DNA from: Trochalopteron elliotii
Taxonomy: Eukaryota > Chordata > Aves > Passeriformes > Leiothrichidae
NCBI GenBank assembly: GCA_024734555.1
Contig: JANPWX010000205.1
Span: forward strand, 169,167 to 233,166
Reading direction: 5' to 3'
Length of the DNA: 64,000 nt
How positions within the stretch are numbered: position 1 is the first letter of the stretch; every line of letters starts with the position of its first letter. This document shows, one piece after another, positions 35,560 through 46,770 of the stretch. Position numbers and translations under genes: made by a program. The notes beneath the pieces were generated by a model. It did not search any database. It was given only the letters and a program-made list of their open reading frames with translations, and was not told where the DNA came from.

Positions 35560-37041
35560 TCACTGCCCTGAGTTCTGTCCAGCCCCAAAAAGTGGGCACA
35601 GCCCCCACATTTATGCATTTTACTATGTAAAATACAGATATTTAGACAGAGGTAAGAACTCCAAAGTCTTTCTTGATGAAAAGCTGCCATAATACTTTCA
35701 TTCCTCAGAGTACAAAGAATCCAGGAGAAATAGCCTGGCCCAACTTTGATCAAAAACAAACAAACAAACACACTAATTCTGAAAATTGACTGCTGCAGTT
35801 AATACACTTAGTTTCTGTATAATCTCATCAGTGAATAGTAGGCTAAAAAGAAAATTTAAAAGGGGCAATTTTCTTTGATTAAGTGAATTGTCAAAAGTAA
35901 ATCAAAATAATTGGAGAAATTGAAAAGGCAAAATAACATTGCTGGTTTGTTAGCATGGGAAATGCTCTCCTGGGGCCTGTTGCACTTAGTATGGATTAGC
36001 TGCTTATTGGATAAATTATATGTCTAAGTTTATCCAAATTTTCTTTCATCCATAAATTCATCATGAAAGCAAATTATGTATCCTATAGGAAGTATTTTGT
36101 GGGATTTTTTTACCACTAACTTCATTGAAGAGCAAGATAGGAATTTCTGCGTGCTTTTACCTGGCTGACATGGGCAAACATCACTTTTTAAATTCCACTG
36201 TGATATTTGCAAGAAAACATATCTGCTCTTTCAGAAATGAAACCTCATGTCCTGAGACAGCCAGATAGATAGAGATGTAAACAAGGAATCTGAGTCACTG
36301 AGGAATAGAAAAAACCAATTCAATCCCAGGAAAAGGTCTCTATTTGTGGGAAAAGGCAAAGCTGGTTTGAGGTATGCAAAATGATACAGTCATAAATTCT
36401 CAGAGCTTTATGTTTAAAATATTAAGCCTAGGAAATTTAAGATCCAATTCTGTGTCTCTTTTTTTTTTTTCTTTTCTAAGAAAGCTACATTTCCTGCCAC
36501 AATTTCAATCTACTGGTATTTGTCTCACTGTCATAAAAAAACATTTTCTACATACTCTTTCTCCTTTTTTTATGAGCAAACACTTCATTGTTTCAGTACC
36601 AAAATCAAGTCTAGTGGAAATTCTAATAACATCAGCTGGATGACTCAACAGCAGCCAGATGAAGTAAGAATCTTTACCAGGCACTCCTCTCCCCAGAGAC
36701 AATGCAATAAGCAATAGCCTTTTCTGACTGCAGACATTTTAGAATGTGGAAAAATAGAGATGGTTGTATACATTAAATGCCTCACAAGCATGTAAGCTAA
36801 AACAAAACTGGAACCCTTGCTCATTGTAATTACTTTTTCCCACATGCATCAGTCTTGTCTCTCAGTCAAAGGCCTGTTCTAGAAATTGGAACAATTTTGG
36901 TCACCACTTTGTTTTCCTACTACTAAGGTGGCTGGAATGAAGAGTTTAACCTGCACCACTGCTAGGAGCTGGCTGAGCAGCAGCCGTAATTCCAGCAGTG
37001 CTTTGGTGCTAATTAGTATTTACGTATTTACAGTTAACACC
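35560..37041. other. Unique AT-rich noncoding DNA
   Basis: No gene or transposon recognised. A T-rich run is at 36460-36480. Confidence 0.5.
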
Positions 37042-37140
37042 TCACTGCTGAGCCCTGCACTGTGATCACACTGGGGTGATGCTCACAGCTGCATTCACTG
37101 CTGAGCCCTGCACTGTGATGGGCACTGGAGTGAAGCTCAC
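37042..37140. repeat. Tandem duplication, period 53 bp
   Basis: Two copies begin TCACTGCTGAGCCCTGCACT, at 37042 and 37095, and both end in a GCTCAC motif. Copies differ at several sites, so the duplication is not recent. Confidence 0.85.
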
Positions 37141-38821
37141 ATTTATTTTACACAGGAAAGGGCTCCTGCCATCAGTGCTTTGTAGTGGTGACTGGCAGTG
37201 GAGGAAACAGGAACCCCAAATATATAAATCTTTAATATCTTTTAATAGCTGTAGCACTGATGGAAATGCAACCTTTTCTGAATTTGGATATGGATCCAGG
37301 TCATGGTTTCATAGCTGGCCTAAATTCCTCTAATGGATCAAATGAAAACTCCATGTCCAAACATCTGCAGCACCCCAAAATATGACCTAATGAACCAGAG
37401 CAGTGCAGCAGGTCATGGTAGGATCAGAAGTGCTGAATATCTGTGAGTGCTCTGCAGAGACAGAGTTGTTATTTTGATCTTTAAAACAGATGACTAAAAA
37501 TATTTTCACAACCAATTGTAAAAAAGCACAGAATGATTGATATGAACAATGTAAATTTTTCAAAACCTTAAGGAAAATTTCTGGGAAGCTGTGCTGCAAT
37601 AGCAAAAATAAACTCCATCCACTGGTGTTTTGAATAATGTAAGAAATTCAGTCTTGGCTTGGAGTTCAGCATTTAAATAAATGTCAAGGGGGAAGAAAGG
37701 TGGGACCAAAGAAAGTCTGGACTGTCTTACATCTTACTTGATCTTTGTCTATAGTAAAAAGCATGTGCAAGACACTTTAACCTCTTTTCATTTTTTCAGT
37801 AGGAAACCAAAGAAAATAAAGCCGAAACACAGTACAAAGTAACTGGGGAATTTATCTGAATCCTTTTCCTATGAATCTGTTAAAAAAGAAAAAGAAAAAA
37901 CCTCCTGGGATAGAGCAGAATGGCAGATCTCACCCTCAGTGAGCTAGACCAGAAAGAAAGCCCAAACAGCCTCATACAAAATTCATCTGGGTTAAGCATT
38001 GTGGGGTTGCATAAGGGCCAGTCAAGGAGAATATAAAACAGAACAAGAAAATAAAGTACAAATGCCTCCTGACAAGTTAGTGTAGCAGAGTTGTCCAGAT
38101 TTGTTCAACATGAATAACAAAAAGCACACAGCAATGGGGTTTGTAGGACCCTGGGATTAGGAATGGGGAATATCCAGAGACGTTCCAGAACTGTGTCTAT
38201 GTCTAGAACTGACTGAACCAACTCTCCAGCTCTGCAGTGGAACAAGGGGAGCAGCAATCATGAAATCACAGCTGTACTGTCTCTGTGGTAAAATGGATTT
38301 CATTGCCTCAGTGAAACAATTACATTTGGCAGCTGCTGCACTTGCCTCTAAGAAATATTAGAAATGCCACAACAATCATTAAGAAAAGTTCAGCATCAAA
38401 TGACATATCAGTTTATGGCAACATCTGTTTTGGGGGGAGTTGGGGGAGTAATGGAGGGGGAAAATATGAGAGCTACATCACACATGTGCAATAAATTCCT
38501 GCTTTCAAAAGGGATCTGTGGAGTCACTGGGACAGCCAGAGCAGCTGCGAGTGTCACTGCATGAAGCATCACTCCAAGGTGACACCACGTGGGCACCAGG
38601 ATGCTTTTTGGGACCTGCTCAGTCCCAGAGCTACCTGGGCCACGTGTACAGAACATTTTGGGGAGCTGAGATTGTCCCTTGTGTCTCAAACAGGGGCTGT
38701 GGGTGTGTCCAGCTCCTCGCTGTGGGGGTCTGTCCCTGCTGCTCTCCAGTGTCGCTGCGAGGAGGAGGCTTTGCCCAGATCCCCTTCCTGGGGAGAAACC
38801 CCGGGGAGCAGCTCTGGGAGG
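37141..38821. other. Unique noncoding DNA
   Basis: AT-rich until about 38.4 kb, then GC-richer. A 209-codon plus-strand frame starts at 38518 but owes its length to the repeat that follows. Confidence 0.5.
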
Positions 38822-39085
38822 GACATCACTGCCTCAAACAGACACAAAGGACAGGAGCAGCTCTGAGAGGAACATCACTGTCCCAAATAGATACAAAGAG
38901 AAGGAAAATCACTGCCCGAAACAGACACAAAGGACACGGGACAGGAGCTCTGAGAGGGAACATCACTGCTTCAGCATACACAAAGGACACAGGAGCAGCT
39001 CCAAAAGGGAACATCACTGCCCCAAACAGACACAAAGAGAGGGAAAACCACTGCCCCAAACAGACACTAGGGACACAGGACAGCA
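38822..39085. repeat. Irregular minisatellite, 34 and about 50 bp units
   Basis: The core ACATCACTGCCCCAAACAGA recurs near 38823, 38872, 38906, 38960, 39011 and 39045. Spacings fall into a short class (about 34 bp) and a long class (49-54 bp, with an added CAGGAGCAGCTCTGAGAG-like part). The long overlapping plus-strand frames (148 and 209 codons) are products of the repeat. Confidence 0.9.
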
Positions 39086-41568
39086 GCTCTGTGCAGCTAA
39101 TTTTACATATGAACACCAGCTCTAAGCGACTTGAAACTTTAATGTAATGTACAGCACAATGGGGCAAAGACACCTAAAAAAGTAGCAGGAATAGAAAGAA
39201 TTAGTAGGAATGTATCACCCTGGTTCAGAAAGTGCATTAATCACCACTGGGGTAAAGTGAGAGAAAAGAGATGTTCATGTGATCTTGCAAAGAGATGTCA
39301 AACAAAGCGTTTTCCACCTGAGAGAAGGTGAGGTGCAGATGTTGGAGCACTATCTCAAACGGTACAAGAAAAGTACATCTCAGGCTCTCATTTATGCACC
39401 TTGTGAAAAAAAAATCAATGCTAATTGCATATGTTTTCAAAAATACTCTAAATTACTCTATTAAAATAAAGACATGCCTCAGGAAATAGCTCCTGTCATG
39501 CATATTAATAGAGTAAGAGAACTCCTTTGAGTTTACTATTTCCTATTTCTCTGGGTTTCCCAGTGAAATCTCTGCAATGGCTGTTTGTACCAGCTGATCA
39601 TGGCATTTGTCCTGACAGAGTCTCAAAAAATCAAAAGAAAATAAAAGGAAGAGGACAAAAACACACATTAAGATTAATCACTAATGAAAATCAGACCTGT
39701 GACCCCAACCCTTGCCAGCATTCCTGAAAGCAGAAGGAGTGAGGCAGCTTCTAACGCAGGACCTGATGACAGAATTAAGAAAACCCAGATGAGAAGGGGT
39801 TTGAGCCAAGAGGTCCATCCCAAGATTTTCCAAGAGAGAATGTTAGAGAGCAGCATCCAGGACAGCACCACCAGCCCTGCAGGGCAGCTGCTCTGAGGAA
39901 AGACCAAACCAGCAGCATTGATGACAATTGCAGGTTCTGTACTTTAACAGAGGAAACAATTCTTCAGTATCATCAGGGATTTGAGTTAGAAGCTCCAAAT
40001 AAGAAGGCAGAGACCTCACAAATGAAACAAACCCAAACCTGAGGTTCCTGTGTGTCCTGGACAGTTATAACCACATGTGAGATATATCAGCTGTATCGGG
40101 TACTCCATGCTGATGAGAAGCATGAAATGTTCTCACTTTCTCTGAAACGAATCAAAATGCATGAATTCAAAATTCATTGTCCCTTTCTCCCTTGGCAGTG
40201 ACCAGTGATCACAGACATGACACAGGAACCCCCAAAGGTGCGGAAAATCAGCAGAACTGTGACTCAAACCCTTTCAGTGTCTACTGAAATATTTGTACAT
40301 TGTGTAAACACCAGTTCCCTTAACCTCATCAGCTTTTAGCAAGAGCTCACCGATCTATTTCCTCATCCACACAACCAAAATTAATTTCTTTGGACCCCAG
40401 CAAGCAGCCACTGGAACTCACTCTCCCATTGAGCACTGCTTTATTGAGAGGAAAATCAACAGCTGTGTGTAAGAGTTAAAACCTGGATATACAGATATAA
40501 ATCTAAATTCTTTATCTAACTATCTTTACAACTCTAGGACTCACTTAAAATGAAATTTAGGACACAGAACCCTTATATAAGTCTCTCATTTGTAATGGAA
40601 ACAGGTATTGCCTTCAATTGCATGAACATGTCAGCAAAAATTATGCATCTGTAAACTGCTAGGGATAATAAAAGTCATTCTTACAAACTGATTTTTGTTG
40701 ACAGCCAACAAAGAAATAACAAATATATATTAGAGGTGCTTCAGGCACAAATGCAAGTTTGTGCATAGAATGGGCTTCTGTTCACAGCTGTAAAGGGTGC
40801 TCTTTTACCCATAGTGGGGAGATTAATTAAATTCAGTAGAAGAGAAATAGTCAGTGTAAAAGTTATGTTCATAAATGGCATAAATCTGAATTTTTCAGGA
40901 CAAAGACTTGACATGTCTTTATATCTTCCTTGCCTCTCTCTAACACAAAGAACATTTTCTTCTGTAAATTTCTGTAATCCACTGAGAGTGAAAATTAACA
41001 CCTCCAGACCATCATTAACAGAAGCATTTTGAAACAGTAAAAAAAAATCCATTTGTTTCAGTCTGTGCTTTAAAGTCCCCCAAAATAGGAATTGTTCCCA
41101 AAGGTGCAATCACAAGTATTTCACCAGAACACAGTTGGCAGTCGCAGACTCACAGCTAACAGAGTAGACACCAACCCCAGGAATGCCACACCTGTGAACC
41201 TACATTAGTGCTTACATGGGTAAAGGGAAAAACACTCCAATTCCTCCAAGAATATTCCTCCAAAAATTCTGTATCACATTTCATGTAAACTAAATTCTAA
41301 ACAAGCAGTCAAACAATGGCAACATTAGCGAGGTGGGTGGCTACGAGGCCAGAGTGTCTGACAAAAGCTCTGGTTTCTGAGGCCTCGTCTGGAACTGAAC
41401 TGTGCAAGACACTTGTTTAATTTTAGAAAAGCTGTTCAATGTCACCAAGAAGCAGAGACGGTGACTGTGATGGTGCTCTGTGCTCCCTGTTCCCCCAGCA
41501 GCTTCTGCCAGGATGGGAGTGCCTGTGAGCAGTGGTGGGCAGGAATAAACACTGCACAGAAACTGGAA
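39086..41568. other. Unique AT-rich noncoding DNA
   Basis: No gene or transposon recognised. A 122-codon minus frame at 40741-41109 has no known motif. Confidence 0.5.
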
Positions 41569-41569
41569 T

Positions 41570-41604
<35 letters not shown>

Positions 41605-41611
41605 TGAGGAT
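41569..41611. repeat. (GAGGAC)n hexamer microsatellite
   Basis: About seven GAGGAC units ending in GAGGATGAGGATGG. The minus frame reads as a serine run and another as LVLVLV; both are repeat effects. Confidence 0.93.
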
Positions 41612-41661
41612 GGCAGAGCTGCGCTGGAGGCTGGTGCTGAGTGGGGCTCCCTGCAGAGGCC

Positions 41662-41683
41662 AGGCTGCTGCTGCTGCTGCTGC
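41662..41683. repeat. (CTG)n trinucleotide tract
   Basis: About seven CTG units, about 50 bp after the GAGGAC tract. The minus strand gives a short Q run within an otherwise unrecognised 139-codon frame. Confidence 0.92.
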
Positions 41684-41689
41684 CATCCC

Positions 41690-42919
41690 CTCCAGCTCAC
41701 CTTGGAGAAGAGCAAGAGCTGGAAACCAATCATGTGTCCTTCAGTGAGGAGCTGTGTCAATTAAAATAAACTTCATAATGAGAGAAATTCAGATGAAATG
41801 TGTCATGCCATTTCCCTTGAAATATAAAGATTAAAAAGGAGAAATAATGACACATATTATAAAAATAAGCCAGTCTGCAAGTGAACAACTGGAAATTAGG
41901 TATCTGCCTATAAAAAGGCATACTAAAGCTTACTGGAAAGTAAATAGATGCTTGGGGAATATGAAAGCTGTGTGGTTAGAAAAGAGCAAAGTACTTGAAC
42001 TTGCATCAAAAAAAATGCTAATAATCAAAATGACATTGAGAAATTAGAATAGTGGAAAGAGAGCACACCACAGGCAATTTTAAATGTAAATGCCCTGCAA
42101 ATGCAAGAAAACCCTGCAGATACTCCAAAGGCAATCAGAGAGCAAAATCTAAATTACAAAAGCCATAGATGAGAACCTCAAATGTCCAGCACACACATAT
42201 AAATGCTGCATGCCGTTCTAATATTTATTAATTCCTGATCTGAAAACAGACATGTAGTGTGTGGCAAAAGGGTGCAGGTTTGATGTCCTGCAGCCAAAGG
42301 ATCTGGAGTGCAGCAGTACAGAGCCCTTGTCCCAGTGCCCGAGGGCAAGGCAGCTCCTTCTGGGAAATGCAGGAGCTCAGGGTGCAACCACCTGGGAGCT
42401 GCGCAGGATTGAACTGGGAATATTTCTCCCCTTCCCTCCTTCCTGCAGGGATGGAACCCTGACCCTGAGAGCTGTGGCCCTGCAGTCTGCCCTGTTCTCT
42501 TTTTCCACTTGCTAACTGTGAGGAGCAAGGCTTGAAATACATTATTCACATCTGAGGCTACACAGTAACTGCATAAATGACATTTATCACCATTATCTAA
42601 ACTGGCCAAGAAACCAGGAGTTATGGATTGAACACATCCATTCATACATACACATACATGCATACACATGTATCTGTAAGATGTCTGTGAACAGGTAAAT
42701 AGGCTATATAAACATTTGAAATAAAAATACCATTTCTGCTTCCCTTAAATCTCATCCCCATTTTTTTACCTTTTTATCCATGATCTGTCTTTCTGAAGAA
42801 ACCCTTAAAGAAGGTAATTTATTATTCAATAAGGCTTAAAACCCCCTAAATGTGAGGCAATTAACAAATTATATCACAAGTGGGTGACAAAGAACTCAAG
42901 TAACTTAAAAAGTGAACTA
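41690..42919. other. Unique noncoding DNA
   Basis: No feature is recognised apart from a short CATACA-type tract near 42640-42670. Confidence 0.5.
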
Positions 42920-42929
42920 GAACTAGGTT

Positions 42930-43170
42930 AGTACAAGAAAAAAGTACTTGTCACTTAGATACTGGACTAGAATGAAGGAGACTTAGTGCAATTCTCAAGT
43001 CCTCCACAGATATAAAGAATGACCCTTGGCCAGTCACTGTGTTTGAAGTCCCCGTTAGGAAATGGGGAATAATGGCAATTAGACTGACTCTTTTACTTCG
43101 AGGCTGTCTTGTCTGCTTAATTGTAAGAGCACCGACTGAAAGGTGACTCGTTCTTTGTAAATTGAGCCTC
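42930..43170 (+). mobile_element. Ancient MIR-type SINE relic, highly degraded
   Basis: The run AATGACCCTTGGCCAGTCAC, then a short interval and AGGAAATGGGGAATAATGGC, follows the order of the MIR/amniote SINE core (GACCTTGGGCAAGTCAC ... AAAATGGGGATAAT). A weaker match to the SINE tail follows near 43110-43150 (GCTTAATTGTAAGAGCACCG, then TGAAAGG). Boundaries and family are uncertain. It sits just upstream of an old CR1 ORF2 piece. Confidence 0.5.
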
Positions 43171-43439
43171 AAGCATTTCCTCTTTCTCCAAAAAGTTAAA
43201 GAATACCATTGAAAAGGTCTTGTATACTGCAAGTTACCAGCACATAAAGAGGAAAATCACGCCAATTATAGTTAAGAGATAAATCTAAAGGACAAAGTTG
43301 TAAAGACAGATCTTTTCCCAAACCATGTCTTGAAAAATGTTAGGAAAATTCAGGCTGCCCAGAAGACATTTGCTGTATTTCAGGGGTAGTCATTTGTCCA
43401 GATGGCAGAGGAAGTTACTGGGAGCATGGATTTAATTCT

Positions 43440-44030
43440 AACTCATAAGGAGCAGCTAAGTAAGAACTTGAAAGTAGAAAGAAATTTGGGAGGGGAATAA
43501 AGAAAAGTCTGAGTTCTCTGATGCATGAGAATAGTGAAATTCAGCAGATTACAGAGATTCAGTAGGTTGGATCTTTTGGGAAGACATTCTAAGGGGAAAA
43601 GGAGTGCAGGAGAACTGGCAGATATTAAAATAGACTCTATTAAAAACACAAAGGCAAAGGAGTTTACCACAGAGGGAAAACACTTGGCACGACTCTTTAA
43701 AGAACTCACACATCTAAAAAGAATGCAGCATAAAGGAAAAATGGAAAGGTATTATAGAACTACACAGGTACACAATCAGAAAAACAAAGGTTAAAAGGGA
43801 GTTATTGCTGGCAAGGAATAGCAGAGGTAAGAGCAAAAAAGTTCTTTCAGTACCACGAGATAGAAAAGGTAGAGATTATCTAAGGGAACTGTGAGCCAGG
43901 GGGAGGCAGCAGAGGAGACTGAAGGATTCAAGTTATTTTCTATCCCAGGTGGTTTTGTGCTCATCTCAACTGAAAAACAGCCTGAAGACCAGAACCAGGA
44001 GAAGATTACATATTCGGATACACGAACAAC
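43440..44030 (+). mobile_element. Ancient CR1 LINE ORF2 fragment, broken
   Basis: The bases at 43464-43490 read NLKVERNLG, and 43592-43630 read RGKGVQENWQILK; both resemble the stretch between endonuclease and reverse transcriptase of CR1 ORF2 (family form GKGVQESWQIFKDTLLKAQ). The match continues in another frame (DSIKNTKAKE), so at least one frameshift and several stops are present. A later part near 43915-44020 resembles the LNAFFASVFT region. No intact enzyme is encoded. The piece is much older than the CR1 3' ends elsewhere in the window. Confidence 0.65.
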
Positions 44031-46195
44031 CTGAAGGAGTATGTCCTAGCCTTGTTAAGGGCAACATTAGGAGCAGCAGTAATTACGTGTGATGACTCAG
44101 TGTCTTAAGACAACAGGACTTAAAATGCTTTAAATGCTGAGTGCTTACTACATTAAACTGGAACTTCCTATTTATAACAGTCAGGTTCTTGTTCTCTTCT
44201 TGGTTTATCCTCCGTAATACTCAGGAGAGTGCTTGGCAATGGCCATTGTTCAGTCTCAATGTGCTGAAAATTCAGTAATTCTGTGGTGTATCATTTCCTT
44301 CAAAATACTGTCCAAGGGAATAATTCCTGCTACAAGCAACAAAGTGTGTCTTTGTCAGCTTTACAGCCATTTAGGGAGAGCAGCACACACCAGGAAGTTG
44401 TGTAATTACATGGAGTGATATCAACAGAGCCATTTCTCTCCTTCATTATCTATATTCTAATAATTGGACAGTTACCAGTAACTAAATTCTAACTGCAGCT
44501 CGAGTCTGGCCCTTTATAAACAATTACCAAAACCTATCAGTACAGCAGGGTGATCACACCTTGCATTTTAAATCATCCCCGAGGACACATGCCGTGGTCC
44601 TTGGAAGGATGGCCCCTGCAGGTTATTACAGCCCAGCATTACAGAAATCACAGAGTGGACATTGTCTGTGTCCTGATCCTCAGCCACGGGCACAGCAGCT
44701 TTGCCCACCACTGATGAACAGCACAGGGAGTGCTGGACAGGTCCTTGGAGCTGAAAACTGCAAGAAAGTAAATTTCACCAAGAATATTTTACTGTTTTCT
44801 TTCCCCTGCTTGTCTGTTGTATTTTTACTTCTCTCTGTAAACCTTCAGGCACAGCACCTTGGCAGAGTTTCTAAATACCAGCGCAATATAACGTGGACTT
44901 GGTGTTTATTACTGTAAATGCAACATCAATTAGATGCAACACAAGGGAGGATAATTACCTGGATTTATGGGAAAAATCTGCTCTGTGTGAATATCTGAAC
45001 ATATTAATGGCCCCGTGTCTTCCCACTTTGTGGGATGAGCTGAGGGGTCACCCTCAGGTTTTTTTAAAGACATTTAGTATTTTATTACAACTCAGCACTC
45101 TTCCTCTGGAAAAAAAAATGGAAAAAATGGTTTAACAACACAGTTCCCTTTGCAAGCTGACATCGAGACACTCTTAATAAAGATAGTAGTTTATTCCCTT
45201 AACTTCTGCCTGCAGCATTTACTCGATAAAACACTATATAATTAAGTCAAAAGATCAATATGTGACCCTATGAATTTACAGCCACCAAGACGTCCCCAAT
45301 ATTCTCATGTATGGTCCTAGACATAATTTAATCTATGTACTTACACTGCAGCTTGGAAGAGAATGTATAAATAATTTAAATCAAAGCAAATACCCCATTG
45401 CAGAGGTGCACCAAGCAGCAGTTGCTGTGCACCCATCCCATCCATGAGCTGTGGGAGGCTGTGGGAGGAGGGAATAAATGTTTGCCTGGTGCATTCTGTG
45501 CCCTGAGTCACCTCTAACAGGCTCCTGCAGCCACATCTCTGCTGAAATCAGTAAACGGCTCTCCTGGATGATCCTATACCTGCAAGTGAATTTTATGCAA
45601 CTACCACTTTTATTTCCAATACATTTCCAAGTATTGAAAATCAGATTTGAATATACATTAAGCACTCAGGAACTGGGTAGCCACAGAATGAGTTCCAAAT
45701 TTATTTGTAAAATTCCTTGTGACTTCTAAGTAGATCACATGCTGGTTTGGGTCTTGAGGCCAGTGCTGCATAAACCAGTAACTTTCTGCTCATCCTCTGT
45801 GTTTGCACTTTGGAGCTGGGGAAAATGCAGAGGAAATTGCACCCAGAAGTGCAGATGATTTATTGCGCCTTGGGCCAAGTGATACAATTTATGCACTATG
45901 ATGTCCTACATAGCCCAGCCCAGAGGCTCTGCATAACACTTTGATGAGGATTTAATTTACTTCCTGTAGTGATAGTATAGCCTGTCATATCAGAATTTAA
46001 GTACATTAAACATCAACACCATAAAACTTCTCATTTTCATTCATAACTCGGAAATAATTCCAGCAGGAAAAAAAAAAAGGATATTTCACATCAGAAACAG
46101 ATTCTCATTTTCTGAGACAATTTTTTTTTTTCTGTTGAAAGTCCTAAGAGCAATATCCCATAACCCCCTCTGGTCCTGTAGCTGGAGACACTGAC
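44031..46195. other. Unique AT-rich noncoding DNA
   Basis: No gene or transposon recognised. Short A runs occur at about 45110 and 46069-46078. Confidence 0.5.
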
Positions 46196-46500
46196 AGAAT
46201 CAAAATCAGAATCAGAATTAGAATCAGAATCATTAGGTTGGAAGAGACCTCTGATATCAAGTCCAACCCAACCCTAACCTCAGCTAAACCCTGGCACCAA
46301 GTGCCACATCCAGTCTTTTCTTAAACACATCCAGGGATGGTGACTCCACCACCTCCTCAGGCAGACCACTCCAATACTTTATTACCCTTTCTGTAAAAAA
46401 CTTTTTCCTCATATCCAGCCTAAATTTCCCTTGGTGCAGCAATAGGCAATAGGTGGCAAGGCAGCAATACATGGCCATAAGTGTGTCTCCTGTCCTAAAA
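46196..46500 (-). mobile_element. CR1 LINE 3' end with C-terminal ORF2 remnant
   Basis: The plus strand begins with AATCAG-type hexamers, then GGTTGGAAGAGACC, and continues through GGATGGTGACTCCACCACCT, the reverse complement of a CR1 3' end. Read on the minus strand, 46284-46478 is open for 64 codons and ends with the CR1 ORF2 C-terminus ([10 protein letters not shown] ... [12 protein letters not shown] ... FKKRLDVAL). The element is 5'-truncated and is the best-preserved CR1 here. The tail is ATTCTG hexamers rather than the common octamers. Confidence 0.9.
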
Positions 46501-46636
46501 CCCTAAATTGATGATAACACCACCAATTAACACTGTGGGCAATGAGATTGCCATCACATCTGCAGGGATCAGTAAAGGTTTTCTGCTGACATCAGGCCAC
46601 TGAGTGTCTGGGCACTCCTGGTCCCTGTCAGCTCCC
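46501..46636. other. Unique spacer
   Basis: Nothing recognised. Confidence 0.5.
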
Positions 46637-46770
46637 AGCCAAAGAGATCAATTTGAATTACCAGCAAGCAGGCCCTACAGCCTGGGCAGCACCAGGATCA
46701 CTCAGCCAAAGAGATTAATCTGAATTATCAGTAAACAGGCCCTACAGCCTGGGCAGGGCTGGGATCACTC
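46637..46770. repeat. 67-bp tandem duplication
   Basis: Two copies start AGCCAAAGAGAT at 46637 and 46704 and both run to GGATCACTC. They differ by roughly ten substitutions, so the event is moderately old. Confidence 0.92.

Noticed and set aside
41341..41760. Minus-strand frame with a Q run and a serine run
   Set aside because: The runs are translations of CTG and GAGGAC microsatellites. The flanking residues match nothing I know.
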